Of a stretch of DNA of 64,000 nucleotides, positions 1 to 10,614 are shown one piece after another. This DNA comes from Bimuria novae-zelandiae CBS 107.79 (Eukaryota; Ascomycota; Dothideomycetes; Pleosporales; Didymosphaeriaceae): positions 986,075 through 1,050,074 of the forward strand of contig ML976661.1 of assembly GCA_010015655.1 (NCBI GenBank), read 5' to 3'. Made by a program: the position numbers and the translations under genes. The notes under the pieces are model-generated. The model did not search any database. It worked only from the letters and a program-made list of their open reading frames with translations, and was not told the origin of the DNA. Positions within the stretch are counted from its first letter, which is position 1. Each line of letters opens with the position of its first letter.

Positions 1-175
1 ATACTAAGGAGGAAGTTTTTCTTATTTATATTATAATAATAATAAGACTCTATACTATACTTCGTATTTTTATTATATGAAAACTTAAAATAAAGCTTAT
101 ATTTTACATCTAAATTAGCGTTATAGTAATTACTATTAATTTTAGTTATTTAGCATAATATTAAGGCGTTGCTAT
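1..175. other. AT-rich RIP-degraded flank
   Basis: No gene. Only two CA and two TG dinucleotides occur in about 180 bases, which is the RIP signature. The stretch around 88-155 resembles 58590-58660, which also lies just left of a Fot1/pogo-type terminal repeat. Confidence 0.6.
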
Positions 176-2215
176 TAACGTGTTTCACCACCGAGCGGGC
201 GGCACCACCGAGCGGGCGGTTTTTACTTAGCACGACTATCTTATATTACCTAGAATTAATTTCTTTACTACTACTATCTAAAAATATATACTACGTACTA
301 GCTTCTAATTTAGAGGTTACCTTTTTAACCTACCTATAGGTTTGCGTATTATGTCTAGCTCCTCTATATGTTCTACAGCGACGTTAAGTTGCTAGCGCCC
401 TATCTTAACTACCCTTATTATAAACCTTCTTAGACTGCTGCGCAGTCAAAGATAGCCTTATAGCTACCTAATCTACTATCTTACTATACTCTAAGGTGTT
501 ACCTTTCTAGAGCCACTTCCTCTTACGCGATTTCCTTTTAGTTATTATATTTAACTACTCTTTAAGCTTAGAGATATAGGTAGATTAGAGCGTGTTTTAG
601 TATAGTATTAGTTTAGCGCCTTTAACTAATTATAAAAACCTAGTAGAGGCTATAATTAGTAATCTTTTAATAGACTTAAGTACTAGCCTTAACTAAAAGC
701 TAAATTTATATATATTACTTAAAGTCTTTAACTACTATAGGTTAGTAGAGGGGAGAGGTTCTAGTAAGATATATAATTATATATTAAGTTAATTTAAGAC
801 TTTTATTATATTAAGATAAATAAGCCTTAATACCTTAAAAGCTTTTTAGTAGTTCTCTTCCTAAAATATATAAAAAAACGCAAGTTTAAACACTAGTAAA
901 AGTTTTTTTTATTAATATAGTAAATGCGTTAGCGCGTTAAGTCTTAAATACGTTAAAAATATTTTAACTTTAATAGTAAGAAATAAACTACATCTAAAGG
1001 CTAAAGAATATATAATAAGTAGGTAGGTATATAAAGCGTAAAAATCTTATATTCTAGGTAGTAGTCCTTAAAATCCTAAAATTAATAGCTTTTATAACTA
1101 TTTAAAATAATTAGTTAATATACTTTTACTTAACGCGTTTTTATATACGCGTTAAAGTACTTTAACTACGTAACTGTAAGCTTATTATTTATCTATCTAT
1201 TCCTAGAGACTAAGAGCTTTTAATTACGAGGGATATTAGCCTCCTTATACTACGCTAATATATAGATACGTCCTTTATAAATAATAAAGGGTAGAATCGC
1301 GTACCCTGCAGCGTAGATACTTTAAATAATAATTATTTACTCCTAATTACTTAGCTCGATAAGATTAGGCCTTATACGCTTCTTTAAGTCTATAATAACT
1401 TTTATAGAGCTAATAACGCCTATCTAGAAGCTAGTCTCGTTAAAGTTATATATATTATTATTATAGATACTATACTTAGCTATTATTTTCTTTATAAGCT
1501 TAAACTACGCGCTTATAATCTTAGGATCTTCTTACTTAATTCTTTAAATATCCTTTATATAATTAAACACTAACTTAAGCCTTTCCTTACGTGCTATAAA
1601 TCTATCTACCTAGTTTTTACCTACTGGCTCTGCACCCTGCTTAGCTAGTATTTTATTTACTATATCTCTAATTTTAGCCTTTAGAGGCGCGAAACCTCGT
1701 GTATTAAAGTTAAAAATATATTAAATAATTATCTCCTCTTTAGTAAAAGTAAGTTTTAGCTATTAGAGGGTATAAGTAGTTAATAGGCGCGTTTGTAGTA
1801 TTAATACTTAAAAGTTAAATCAGGTATACTAAATATACTAGTAGCGTGTTGTCAGATTTGATAGTGTTCTGTCACTTTGAGATAATGCAATGATGAGAAT
1901 TTGATGGATGTGATGATTGATTTATGATGTTCGTGTTCTGTGTTCCTGCTACCGAAGTCTTCTTTTCTTGGCGTAGGATTGCCCAGCCACCTTTACACTT
2001 TGAGTTTAGTGCAAAGTGCCATGTAATCGGACACGTGTTAGAGGCTTTAAATTTAGCATATATAATAGGCCTTAAAAGTAAAATTAATTTTACTTTTTTA
2101 ATTAAATAGTATCGTGTTACGTTATTAAGACATCTTAGGTAGATAAGGGAGATGGTCGTGCTAAGTAAAAACCGCCCCCTCGGTAGTGCCGTCCGCTTGG
2201 TGGTGAAACACGTTA
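176..2215 (-). mobile_element. Fot1/pogo-like DNA transposon, RIP-degraded
   Basis: A Tc1/mariner-superfamily cut-and-paste element. Its terminal inverted repeats are about 62 bp (176-240 and 2152-2215), start TAACGTGTTTCACCACC on each side and are flanked by TA at 176-177 and 2214-2215. Each TIR carries a 17-bp unit (CACCACCGAGCGGGCGG) twice in tandem. The transposase is on the minus strand and full of stops. A degraded Fot1-type catalytic motif (reads IYNFNETS) lies at about 1431-1457, and the N-terminus is near 1800. The two TIRs differ only by transitions, as expected for RIP. A solo LTR (1850-2033) is inserted near the transposase 5' end. Similar TIR starts at 22371 and 34770 suggest the same family. 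Confidence 0.8.
1850..2033. repeat. Solo LTR, 184 bp, TSD CGTGT
   Basis: Begins TGTCAGATT and ends AATCGGACA, an imperfect terminal inverted pair. It is flanked by a perfect 5-bp duplication CGTGT at 1845-1849 and 2034-2038. Base composition is balanced with many CA and TG, so it looks unmutated inside a RIP-mutated Fot1-like element and is younger than the mutation of its host. No internal retroelement sequence remains. Confidence 0.8.
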
Positions 2216-2583
2216 CGCTTAAGAAGGTAATTAACCTAAAATATATTTATGTCCTTTTAAGTAATACAGGACGCAAAGTTCTATATTATTTACTATATAA
2301 AAGGAAGGCTACGTTTAGTAAGGCGTTTAATATATTATAAAAGCTACTTTTTTTTATTATAGGCTAAGTATATAGCGTAAAGTATTCGTAATCGCACGTG
2401 CCTACGTAATACGTTAGTACTTACGTATTAACGTAAAACGCATAATACTAAATTATTTTATAATTTTATTATATAATAATAAAAATTTTAATATTTATAA
2501 TTTAATTACTGCTATCGCGACGTTAATTAGGTCTATATTAGTAGAGTTATGGCGCGTTAAAGGAGGTGCGCTATCACACAGGG
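2216..2583. other. AT-rich spacer, no recognisable gene
   Basis: RIP-type AT-rich sequence between the Fot1-like element and the split solo LTR. I see no coding pattern. Its last bases (CAGGG, 2579-2583) are the left target duplication of the LTR. Confidence 0.5.
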
Positions 2584-2646
2584 TGTTACGACCACGAACC
2601 CCACAAGGATGAAGAAGCCAGACAATTACACCAAGAGAGTAATTGT

Positions 2647-5600
2647 CGGCAAATTTCAAACATGCCACTGCTTGGCGTAATAATTTCCCATCTACCACTG
2701 TTTCAGATACACTACCACACACGTGACGTCAGTTCGTAAAATATCCCACATGCCACTATTTCTATCCTATATGCCACAGCCCCTATCCTAAATGCTACTA
2801 TTCTATTAGTGGGCTTTGCGCTCCCCCAGTTACTTTCGGACAGTAGACAAAAGTAGTTTTACACAAAAAGAGAGTCCGTATTATAATATTATAGTTATAT
2901 AATGTTAGGTAGTAGGACTTCTTATTATTTACGTTAGATTTAGCTACCTGCTAAAACTAGAATAGCTTATTACGCGTCTAACGCGATAAACAAGTCGACG
3001 CGTTCTAACGCGAGGTTAATACAAAAAATATTAGTTTACTATAATAGTATCCTCCTAGAATTTGCCTAGTACTCTATTTGTCGGACAGACATTCGCGTTA
3101 ATTAATAAAGCAAAAGAGTTAGTTCTTCACGTTATAGTAACTTAGAGGCTTTTATTCAAAGTAGCCTCTAGCGATTAGACGAGATTCCACGCCATTTGCT
3201 GCTTAAGCAAGGAAACTGGATGTAAATTCTTCCTCTAGATCGCTTACATGAATCGATCTAATTAATTTAAGCTTTAGAAATTGGTCCCTCACACCTGCGA
3301 TCTTAGCTCCTATTAGGATTAGAAAGTATTAAGATCTGCAAAGCTTATTACTTACTAACAGGAAAATATGGTTAAGAGCGACTTTCAAACAAGGCTACGC
3401 CAGATTTAGGCTACTAAAAGACTTTAGCACTTAAATTAGATATCGTACCTATAAGCGTGGCGCGTAAAGAAAGAGATCTAAAAGAGTGCTTTTATAGACA
3501 AGACAAAGTCCTTCTAGCTTATCCTTCCGTTCCTTTAGGCAATTACGGATAACAGGCTTAATACAGATATAGATCTAGAGGACGAAGGAAACTATGCTAC
3601 TTTAAGGGCAAATACTGCCATCTCAACAAATAATAATAGATCCTTTAAATAGTGCCATGTGGCACCAAAGGCTTGTATTCATGCATTTTAGCACTCTCGA
3701 CAGTTTGTCTGTATTAATAGTGCCTATATAAAGTTAGATAAGAACCTAGTTCTCCTTGTTCTTACAACACTTGACGCCAACGAGGAAATCCTACCTTTAA
3801 TATAGGGATTCGCCAAAAACAAGTCTAAAGAATTATGGCTTAGCTTTCTGCATAGCTTTAGAGAATACTTTCTAGGCAACCTCGATACTACTAAGAAAGA
3901 ACGTAACGATTTCGAGCATCTTATAATTATTAGCAATTAAGTAAAAGGTCTAGTTCTAGCCATTAAAGAGGTTTTCCTAAAGGCTTTTTATTATTACTGT
4001 ACCCAACATCTTGCGGAGAATGTTGGAAACAAATTTAGAAGAAAGGTTAAGAAGATATTTAGAGCTGCTTATCTGGTTAAGTCGAAGGCTAAATTTAAAG
4101 CCTTTTTAGATTAGATCGAGTCGCTTTCTGTTCCTGCGCGTCACTATCTGGGTCAGATCGATACAAAGCACTACGCAACATTATATGCACCACTGGTCGA
4201 TTTCTTATAGTTTGGTTAAACATGTTCTAATATTTCCAAGTCGATAAATAACGCATGGATGGTAAGTGGATCTGTTAGAAAGCCTATTATTCTATTTAGA
4301 CTAAGACTAAGCTATAGGAGGCTCGCAACTTACCAATTCTTTATTTACTCTATTATATATAGATATATATGATGTCGAAATTCTACGAAAGACGTTATAA
4401 CCCCTAGAAAGATAAGAAGTATACTAACTTTGCTATAGCATATTTCTAGAAAGAGCTTAAGGAGAGTAACTAGTACCTTGTAACTCCTTAAGAGCGCGAG
4501 AATATAGTAGCTCTAGTATACTAAGTAAATCCAGAAGACTAGAACACTCGTCTCGTTTAGCTTAAAGCTTAAAAATGCTCTTGTCTCGCTTTCTAGGATT
4601 ATAAAATTCCTTGTAAACATGCGATTGCTATCTGTCGGTTCTTTAATGCTAAACCTAAGAACTATATCGCCAAGTTCTACGAGATATCTAAGTATCGTGA
4701 GCAGTATAGGTACTCTCTATTACTAGTTTTACTAGATAATCTCGAACCTGATAGTATTATAAAGCCACCTCCTAACGCTCCCTTGCGAGGTCGCCCGGTC
4801 CAGAAGAGGATAAAGCGAAGGACGCGGGAGACGGAGGCCTAGAGACTTAGAAATCTAGCATTATCTAACAGTTAGAAGGAGCAACAGGATAAGGCTCGAA
4901 ACTAGTATTAATTAGGCGCAACATATTTCTAACAGCACCTAGATACATTAGATTATCCTAGTTAGATTGCACCTATCTAGCGCCGTCCCGAACAGGCTAT
5001 ACTTAATTAATAGGTATTAACTTAACTTCCTGATAAAACCGTATTTAGCCTATCTTTAATTTCCTAACCGCTAGACTCAAGAGAGCACGGTACCTTATGG
5101 CAACAGATTAGAGCTATATAAGCGGACCTTAGAGAAATCGAAGCAATAAGAGAGCGTTACCAGGCTTAGGGGATTAGCGCTGCTAGACAAGCAGTAAATA
5201 GGAATAGAAACAACGAACAGGGTCAACCTTATAGAGCACAGGCATCTACAACGAAAGCAGAACATTCAACCTTGTGGTCCCTATCTCCTAAACCTCTAGT
5301 CCCCCAGCCAATTTTGGACTAGTAGCTACGGCTAGACGAGGATAAATAGCAAAGCAGCAGCGGCTCTTAAGGAAATCTAGCTACTTTATAAGTTATTTAC
5401 ATTAATTCCACTATTACGAATAATACCTTTACGTTTGGTACATCTAGCCCTGTTCTAAATATCACTATTAATGTCACATTAAGTCCACCAGGTAGAAACA
5501 AAAGGCCTGTGGCAAGTAGGGATAAAAAAGAGAGTAATATCTAAAGCGAAGAGCCTCTAGCCCTATTAACGCGATTAAGAAAAAGAGCTCGAATAGGCTA

Positions 5601-5865
5601 ATTATAAGACTATAAATAGAGATTTAGATCTATTATAATACAATCTTTAACCTTTCCCTTTATGTAAAACTACTACTGCCTTTGTCTGCTGTCCAAAAGC
5701 GTCTGGGGGAGGCGCGAAGCCTACTAATAGAACAGTGGCATCTAGGATAGAAACAGTGGCATGTGGGATATTTTACAAACTAACGTCACGTGTGTGGTAG
5801 TGTATCTGAAACAGTGGTAGATGGGAAATTATTACGCCAAGCAGTGGCATGTTTGAAATTTGCCG
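2647..5865 (+). mobile_element. MULE (Mutator-like) transposon, 3.2 kb
   Basis: Long terminal inverted repeats of roughly 180-205 bp (2647 to about 2850, and about 5680 to 5865) start CGGCAAATTTCAAACATGCC. Within them the motif ATGCCAC is repeated several times. The target-site duplication is GAGTAATTGT at 2637-2646 and 5866-5875; a 9-10 bp duplication is diagnostic of MULEs. It is inserted in the solo LTR 2584-8050. Short open frames inside both TIRs translate to the same peptide start and are not genes. Confidence 0.88.
3090..5600 (+). pseudogene. MULE transposase, many stop codons
   Basis: Degraded DDE transposase of the Mutator-like family; its original role would be cutting the TIRs and inserting the element. 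Recognisable pieces in one frame are a core beginning near 3656 and leading into LTTLDANEEILPL at about 3766, a histidine/cysteine stretch reading YYYCTQHLAENV near 3990-4025, and a SWIM-type zinc motif (PCKHAIAICRF) near 4609-4640. A basic GRP-containing tail follows near 4785-4830. Stops are almost all TAG/TAA replacing likely Gln or Trp codons, consistent with RIP. Boundaries are approximate because no intact start or stop is left. Confidence 0.65.
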
Positions 5866-6228
5866 GAGTAATTGTTGACGAAGTAGCAGAGTTAACAGGA
5901 CCTAACGGGGCGCGGGGCAGCTTAGTTAGCAGTCACGTGACAAAGTCCTGCATAAAGGGAAGTCCCATGGGACTACCGTAGTCCCTGGGACTACAGGGCC
6001 TTAGCGGGACTACGAAGAAGGAATAGGCTAGTATATAGTGTAGCGACTTTCCTATTATTGTTTCCTTCCTTGTAGTTAACTTATATATCTTCTGTGCGAG
6101 TACGTTCTCCTATACAGACTAATAGTTATCTTATTTATTATAAGATTAGATTGTCTAGCCGCGCTAAGTGTCGCATCAACTTATACTACTAAATAATCCG
6201 TGAAGCACCACGATACCTTACCGCCCTA

Positions 6229-8012
6229 AGCTAGCGCATGGGGTTCCGAGACACCCGGGGATATGAGACACCGCGCAGAAATTCTCCACCCTTCAAAAAA
6301 TCGCGATATCTCCACATCCACCCTACTAAAATGGCCAACCGTGAGGCAGCAATTTAAGCAGCTATTAGTGATCTTAATACTAGCATTTTTCCTAGTTAAC
6401 GAGCTGCTGCAAAGGCATATAACATCCCTATAGCCACGCTATCTAGGCGCGTACGCGGTTCACAAAACTGGCAAAATAGCTACATATACTAGTAATAATT
6501 AACTCCACAATAAGAGGACTTTCTTATATAATAGATACTTAAAGAGGACGCGCGCGGGTTTCCTCCTTCTTACGCTTATATATAAGAAATAGTAAATTAA
6601 ATTCTTAGAATAAATAGTAACCACGCGTTAGTAGGTAAATACTAAATATTTTACTTTATTAAACGCAACCCACGCGTTACCTTTATTATAGGTAAAAAAA
6701 TTAAGGCTACGAGAGCTAAGGGAGTAACTTAAGAGGCAATACGTAAGTTTCTTAAGCTCTATAAGTAGCTCCGCGTTGAGTTAGATATACGCAATAAGGA
6801 TACGTGGAATATAAATAAGACTAGGAAGGCCCTAGGCGTATGTGCAAACACTAGAGTACTCGCAGGAAGCTAGAAAAAGAAGGCTTACTATTAGTCTCTA
6901 GAGAATCGCGAGTGGGCGTCGATAATTAAGTGCGTTTCTACAATAGGGAGAAAGCTGCGGCTAGCTATTATTTTTAAAGGCAAAAACCTGCAGAGCACCT
7001 AGTTTCTATTAATAATACTTAACTAGCTATACGCAACTTTAGAGAATAGTTAGACATCTAATATAATAGGGGCTAAGTAGCTATAACGCGTATTTCTGCC
7101 AGATACTACACCTTTAGAGGATCGCTAGCGGATGCTAATATTGGATAGCCACAGCAGCCATGTCGACCTGGATTTCCTGTAGATCTGCAAGCAGAATAAA
7201 GTCAGGCTTCTGTTTCTCCCTGCGCACTCCTCGCACGTTCTGCAGCCACTAGATCTCTCTGTTTTCTCAGTAGTGAAACGATTCTATCGCCAGCAGATCC
7301 ACGAGTTATCACACCTAGATGATGCTGCGCCAGTTAAAAAGGAACGTTTTATTATTGCCTACAACGCTGCTAGAGAGGCTGCGATTACTAAGAAAGTAAT
7401 CCGCGCTAGATAGGCCGTTGCAGGCATTTGCCCGTTAAATATTAAGTAGGTAGTTAACTTATCTTAAGTCGCTTAAAGGCCTGTTACCTCCCCTTACCAG
7501 GATCAGGCTTATCTTGCCAAGAGCTCTCTCTACACTCCCTATGGCCCTCGGGATCTGTTTATGGCTTAAAGGCAGCTCCATAGCGCTGAGAAATTAAGCC
7601 GCAAGGTTTACTAACTGTTTAAGAAAGCTAGCAAGGTAATTATAATAGCTAATACACGCTTAGTAGCGCTAGAAGTAGAGAATAAAAGATTATAAAGTTA
7701 ACTTAAGGCCCTTAAGCGTCCGCAACCACGAAAGAAAGTTTATATAGACCTAAATTAACGCTTTACTAGCATAGATTAAATTATAATAGCAAAGCAGGCA
7801 TCTGCTCTCCTAGAGCAATAAAATAGTAGTACTTCTATAGAAAAGGACGCAGAAAAAGCTGCAGCAGAAATAGTAGCTAAAACTCTGCAATCTATGTGTA
7901 GCGAGTGGCAATTGTAATTACGCTGAATGAATTATCGCGATTTTTTGAAGGGTGGAGGATTTCTGCGCGGTGTCTCATATCCCCGGGTGTCTCGGAACCC
8001 CATGCGCTAGCT
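6229..8012 (+). mobile_element. pogo/Tigger-like DNA transposon, 1.8 kb
   Basis: Terminal inverted repeats of about 78 bp begin AGCTAGCGCATGGGGTTCCG and are nearly identical on both ends. They are flanked by TA at 6227-6228 and 8013-8014. The element interrupts the solo LTR, which reads continuously through one TA when the element is removed. The TIRs are well preserved while the transposase has many stops. Length and structure are typical of pogo elements. Confidence 0.9.
6331..7917 (+). pseudogene. pogo-family transposase, RIP-inactivated
   Basis: One 528-codon frame from an ATG (MANREAAI...) to a TAA, broken by many in-frame TAA/TAG codons. An N-terminal helix-turn-helix segment (AKAYNIPIATLSRRV) should bind the TIRs. 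The DDE core includes LILDSHSSHVDLDFLQIC near 7134-7187 and LLFLPAHSSHVLQPLDLSVF near 7210-7270, characteristic of pogo/Tigger transposases. The C-terminal half is the least mutated. It was probably about 528 aa when intact. Confidence 0.82.
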
Positions 8013-8050
8013 TAACCCGGATCGGAACAAGGTGTGAGAGCCTCATAACA

Positions 8051-8570
8051 CAGGGCTGCGCATTGAGTGATGTTGCGCACTGACTGGCGAGGCACGGTAG
8101 TGTGGTGGGGGGAAAATTCGACGATGCGCGCCAAGCTTTCCCAGAATTATGCATCTGTTATGTTCGAAAATCCGGGAATTGCTTAGCAAAACCTTAATTT
8201 TATTCGCGCGTCACCTAAATCGTATAGGAGATCTAAACGCTAGCTGTACCTGCTATATTACCCCTATTAGCTCTGCCACGTTATTAAAGCCGTAAAGACA
8301 TTTATACTAACCTTTTCTTGGTGTTGTAGTCGCGTAAGACCTCCCCAGACGCCCTGAATGACTAACACCGACGTGCCGTCGCCATAACGTCGCCAGACGC
8401 GTTTCCGTACAGGCACAACCCGTGTGCCTACTGTTAAGGCCACGCGTGAGTCCTGTGTACGCTAGAGGAGACCTATTACTATTAGTTTTAAATTAGAAGC
8501 TCCTATTATAATAATAAGTGCATGTAGGATAAAGGCTACGCGTAAGGTTACTAGTAAGCCTGCTAGTTAG
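8051..8570. other. Mixed-composition stretch without recognisable gene
   Basis: Starts with the LTR duplication CAGGG. About 8056-8165 is GC-rich and not RIP-like, and contains GCGCACTGACTG, which recurs near 35,089. 8170-8330 is AT-rich, 8330-8460 is balanced, and the rest is AT-rich. I see no convincing reading frame or splice structure. It could hold the 5' part of the coding island that follows. Confidence 0.4.
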
Positions 8571-9176
8571 TTTAAAACGTTAAAATTAGCGTCCTGTAAC
8601 ACTCGCAAGGACTCCTTAAGCAGGCGGTTTCCAGGCCTGCTGCCAAATCTGCTGGGTCCGCCACTGTCGTCGTCTCCGCCTCCTGCCCCTGCGCCTACGC
8701 CTACGCCTGCGCCTGCGCCTACACCTACGCCCGTACCGCCTGCTGTCGCTGCTGCTGCGGTGGTAGTACCATCCTCGCCGCCACGCGCGTCGTCGCCAAT
8801 ACCCGGCCCTTCGTATGATCTGGATATCGAGTACACGTTACGTGTGAACCGGACGACGAAGGTTAAGGACACGGCTGTCACCACTCGACGAGAGTTTGTG
8901 ATCTGGGACATGGAAGATATGGTGGAGAACATGGTCCGTAGTCCCGCGTCCGAAGTCGAAGGGCGAGACTATCGTGTAGTGGCAATTGGTGTTGCTTTCC
9001 GCGCTGGTTGGAGGGCGAAGATGTCGCACTCAGCATATAAGCATAAGACGTTGACTGACTTCGTAGAGTCTGGAGACGCGCTGTTAAGTGATATGGATCG
9101 GGCCGCCGAAACGCTGCGAGGGTGCGATTTCCTAGAGATGAAGGTGGACGTAAAGATAGATGTTAGAGTGGAGTAA
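8571..9176 (+). pseudogene. Truncated non-RIP'd coding fragment, unknown protein
   Basis: An open frame with normal codon use runs from just after a TAG at 8568 to the TAA at 9176. The first in-frame ATG gives a 138-residue peptide only if translation starts inside the region (codon 8760 is GTG). A Pro/Thr/Ala-rich hexanucleotide-repeat segment (about 8670-8760) is followed by a charged, ordered-looking domain (YDLDIEYTLRVNR ... WDMEDMVENMV ... DFLEMKVDVKID). I do not recognise the family. The last five residues and the stop lie in the copia LTR that starts at 9161, so the true C-terminus has been replaced. It is probably an exon of a host or element gene truncated by the retrotransposon. A possible splice acceptor (CTCGCAAG) lies near 8602-8609. 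Confidence 0.5.
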
Positions 9177-9382
9177 GATATCACATGATATTGTCAACCT
9201 GATGTAGACTAGTTGCTGATCACATTCTGCTACTTAAGCGGTTTCTCTGTTCAGCTTGTTACAATTAACTTAGTTTCTCATTCCTACTTACTACCTATCT
9301 TATCCCTTATAGTTATAAGCCTAGCATACGCTTAATTCGACTGCAGTTTACTCTACCTACTTACTACACACGCGCTTTCCAC

Positions 9383-10561
9383 GAAGGAGATTAACTTAAT
9401 AAGCTCTAGTTTGCTATAATAAGCAATAAAGAGGACGAGCTAATTGTTAAGGAGACAATTATCCTTGACAAGCTAAGCGACTAGTCGAAGTGGATCTTTC
9501 TACGAAAGAGGACCGCTAAGGCATATAAAATCTAGGACTATTATAACCCAGATTTAACAGTAGATACTGTTAAGAAAATCTACAACGAGAAACCTAAGGA
9601 GCGACTACTACGCTTATTTAAAAAGGATAACGAAGATTTAAGCATTATCTAAGGCGACGATAATATTAAACCAGACGAACTCACAAGAACTAAACGAGAG
9701 GACTACACCTTCTAGCATAGGTTCTACGCAACGAAGCTGGCAGCCTGGCAGAAGAAGGAGAACGCTCTTAATAACCTAATACAAGAGATTATAAAGACGA
9801 TCGCCAGCAGGCATATCCTAGTTATTAAGGATGCTAAAACACCGTATAAATAACTTATATAACTTAAGAAGATATTCTGCATATTAGTGGCAGAGCGGAA
9901 GTATAAGTTACTTAAGCAGTAAAATAAGATCAAGAAGGTTCCATAACAGTAAAAGATAGATACTTAGTACAAGAGCTACATCACTATTCTTCGCGACATA
10001 ATTAAACTGAAACTACCTAAGGTCTAGGACTATCGAGCACAGCAGGACTTTCTTTAAGTAATTAGGGGAATCGATAAGTCCTTTGTTACACACGAAATTC
10101 AGGAGATCACGCGAGCTAAAATAAACGGAACCCCGTATATAGATCCTGTTAGACTAATAGAGAACTATCGACGGTTCTGACGCACATTGAACCCTATAGC
10201 GTTATCACTTAGAACGTACGCCGTTTTAGGACGCCCTAGTCTAAACACTAATAGCAACACCCAGAAACGTACAGTCACTTGCATCTGCGGAGAACAGCAC
10301 CTATTTAAGCAGTGCTCCTACGTAGTGCCTTCTCTCCGACCTACTAGATGGAGGCCCGACCCAGCTGTTTCAGCCGAGTTTGACAAAGTGAGGAAACTAG
10401 GCAGAGGCAACCCCCTAAGCGCAGCTCTGCTTAGAGCTGAGAAGAGAGCTAGCGATAAGGCGAATACTGCAAACAACAATGCGAACAAGAACGACTTTTC
10501 TATAGACACTAGTTATCCTCTATCGAATGCTCAAAACTTAACAGAAGTAGTTATACACTAG
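9383..10561 (+). pseudogene. copia Gag, degraded 5' half, open 3' half
   Basis: Nucleocapsid-type Gag of the copia element. From about 9410 the frame reads KEDELIVKETIILDKLSD with stops at former Trp/Gln codons. The last 124 codons (10187-10561) are open. A CCHC zinc knuckle is visible (CICGEQHLFKQC, about 10277-10312), which binds the element RNA. It was most likely part of a single Gag-Pol polyprotein, as the protease follows within 90 bp. Confidence 0.7.
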
Positions 10562-10614
10562 CAAGGTAGCTAGGACGCATCTTAGGTTATTACTCTACTT
10601 AGTACAGCTGCTAT

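Larger units (their letters stand above)
2584..8050 (-). repeat. Solo LTR (452 bp net) split by a MULE and a pogo element
   Basis: Reverse-orientation relative of the LTR at 21175-21626. The LTR pieces are 2584-2646, 5866-6228 and 8013-8050. Removing the MULE with one 10-bp duplication and the pogo element with one TA leaves 452 bp, the same length as the 21175 copy. It is flanked by the 5-bp duplication CAGGG at 2579-2583 and 8051-8055. The ends are TGTTACGACC and CCTCATAACA. The sequence is close to its relative with few RIP-type changes. No internal retroelement remains, so this is a solo LTR formed before the two DNA transposons inserted. Confidence 0.88.

Noticed and set aside
2495..2722. 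Small minus ORF identical at its start to a plus ORF at 5790-5981
   Set aside because: Both are translations of the MULE terminal inverted repeats running into LTR sequence, not genes.
8567..8932. 121-codon minus ORF with Gly/Ala/Val repeats
   Set aside because: Reverse-strand reading of the Pro/Thr hexanucleotide repeat; the plus frame has better coding character and continues for longer.
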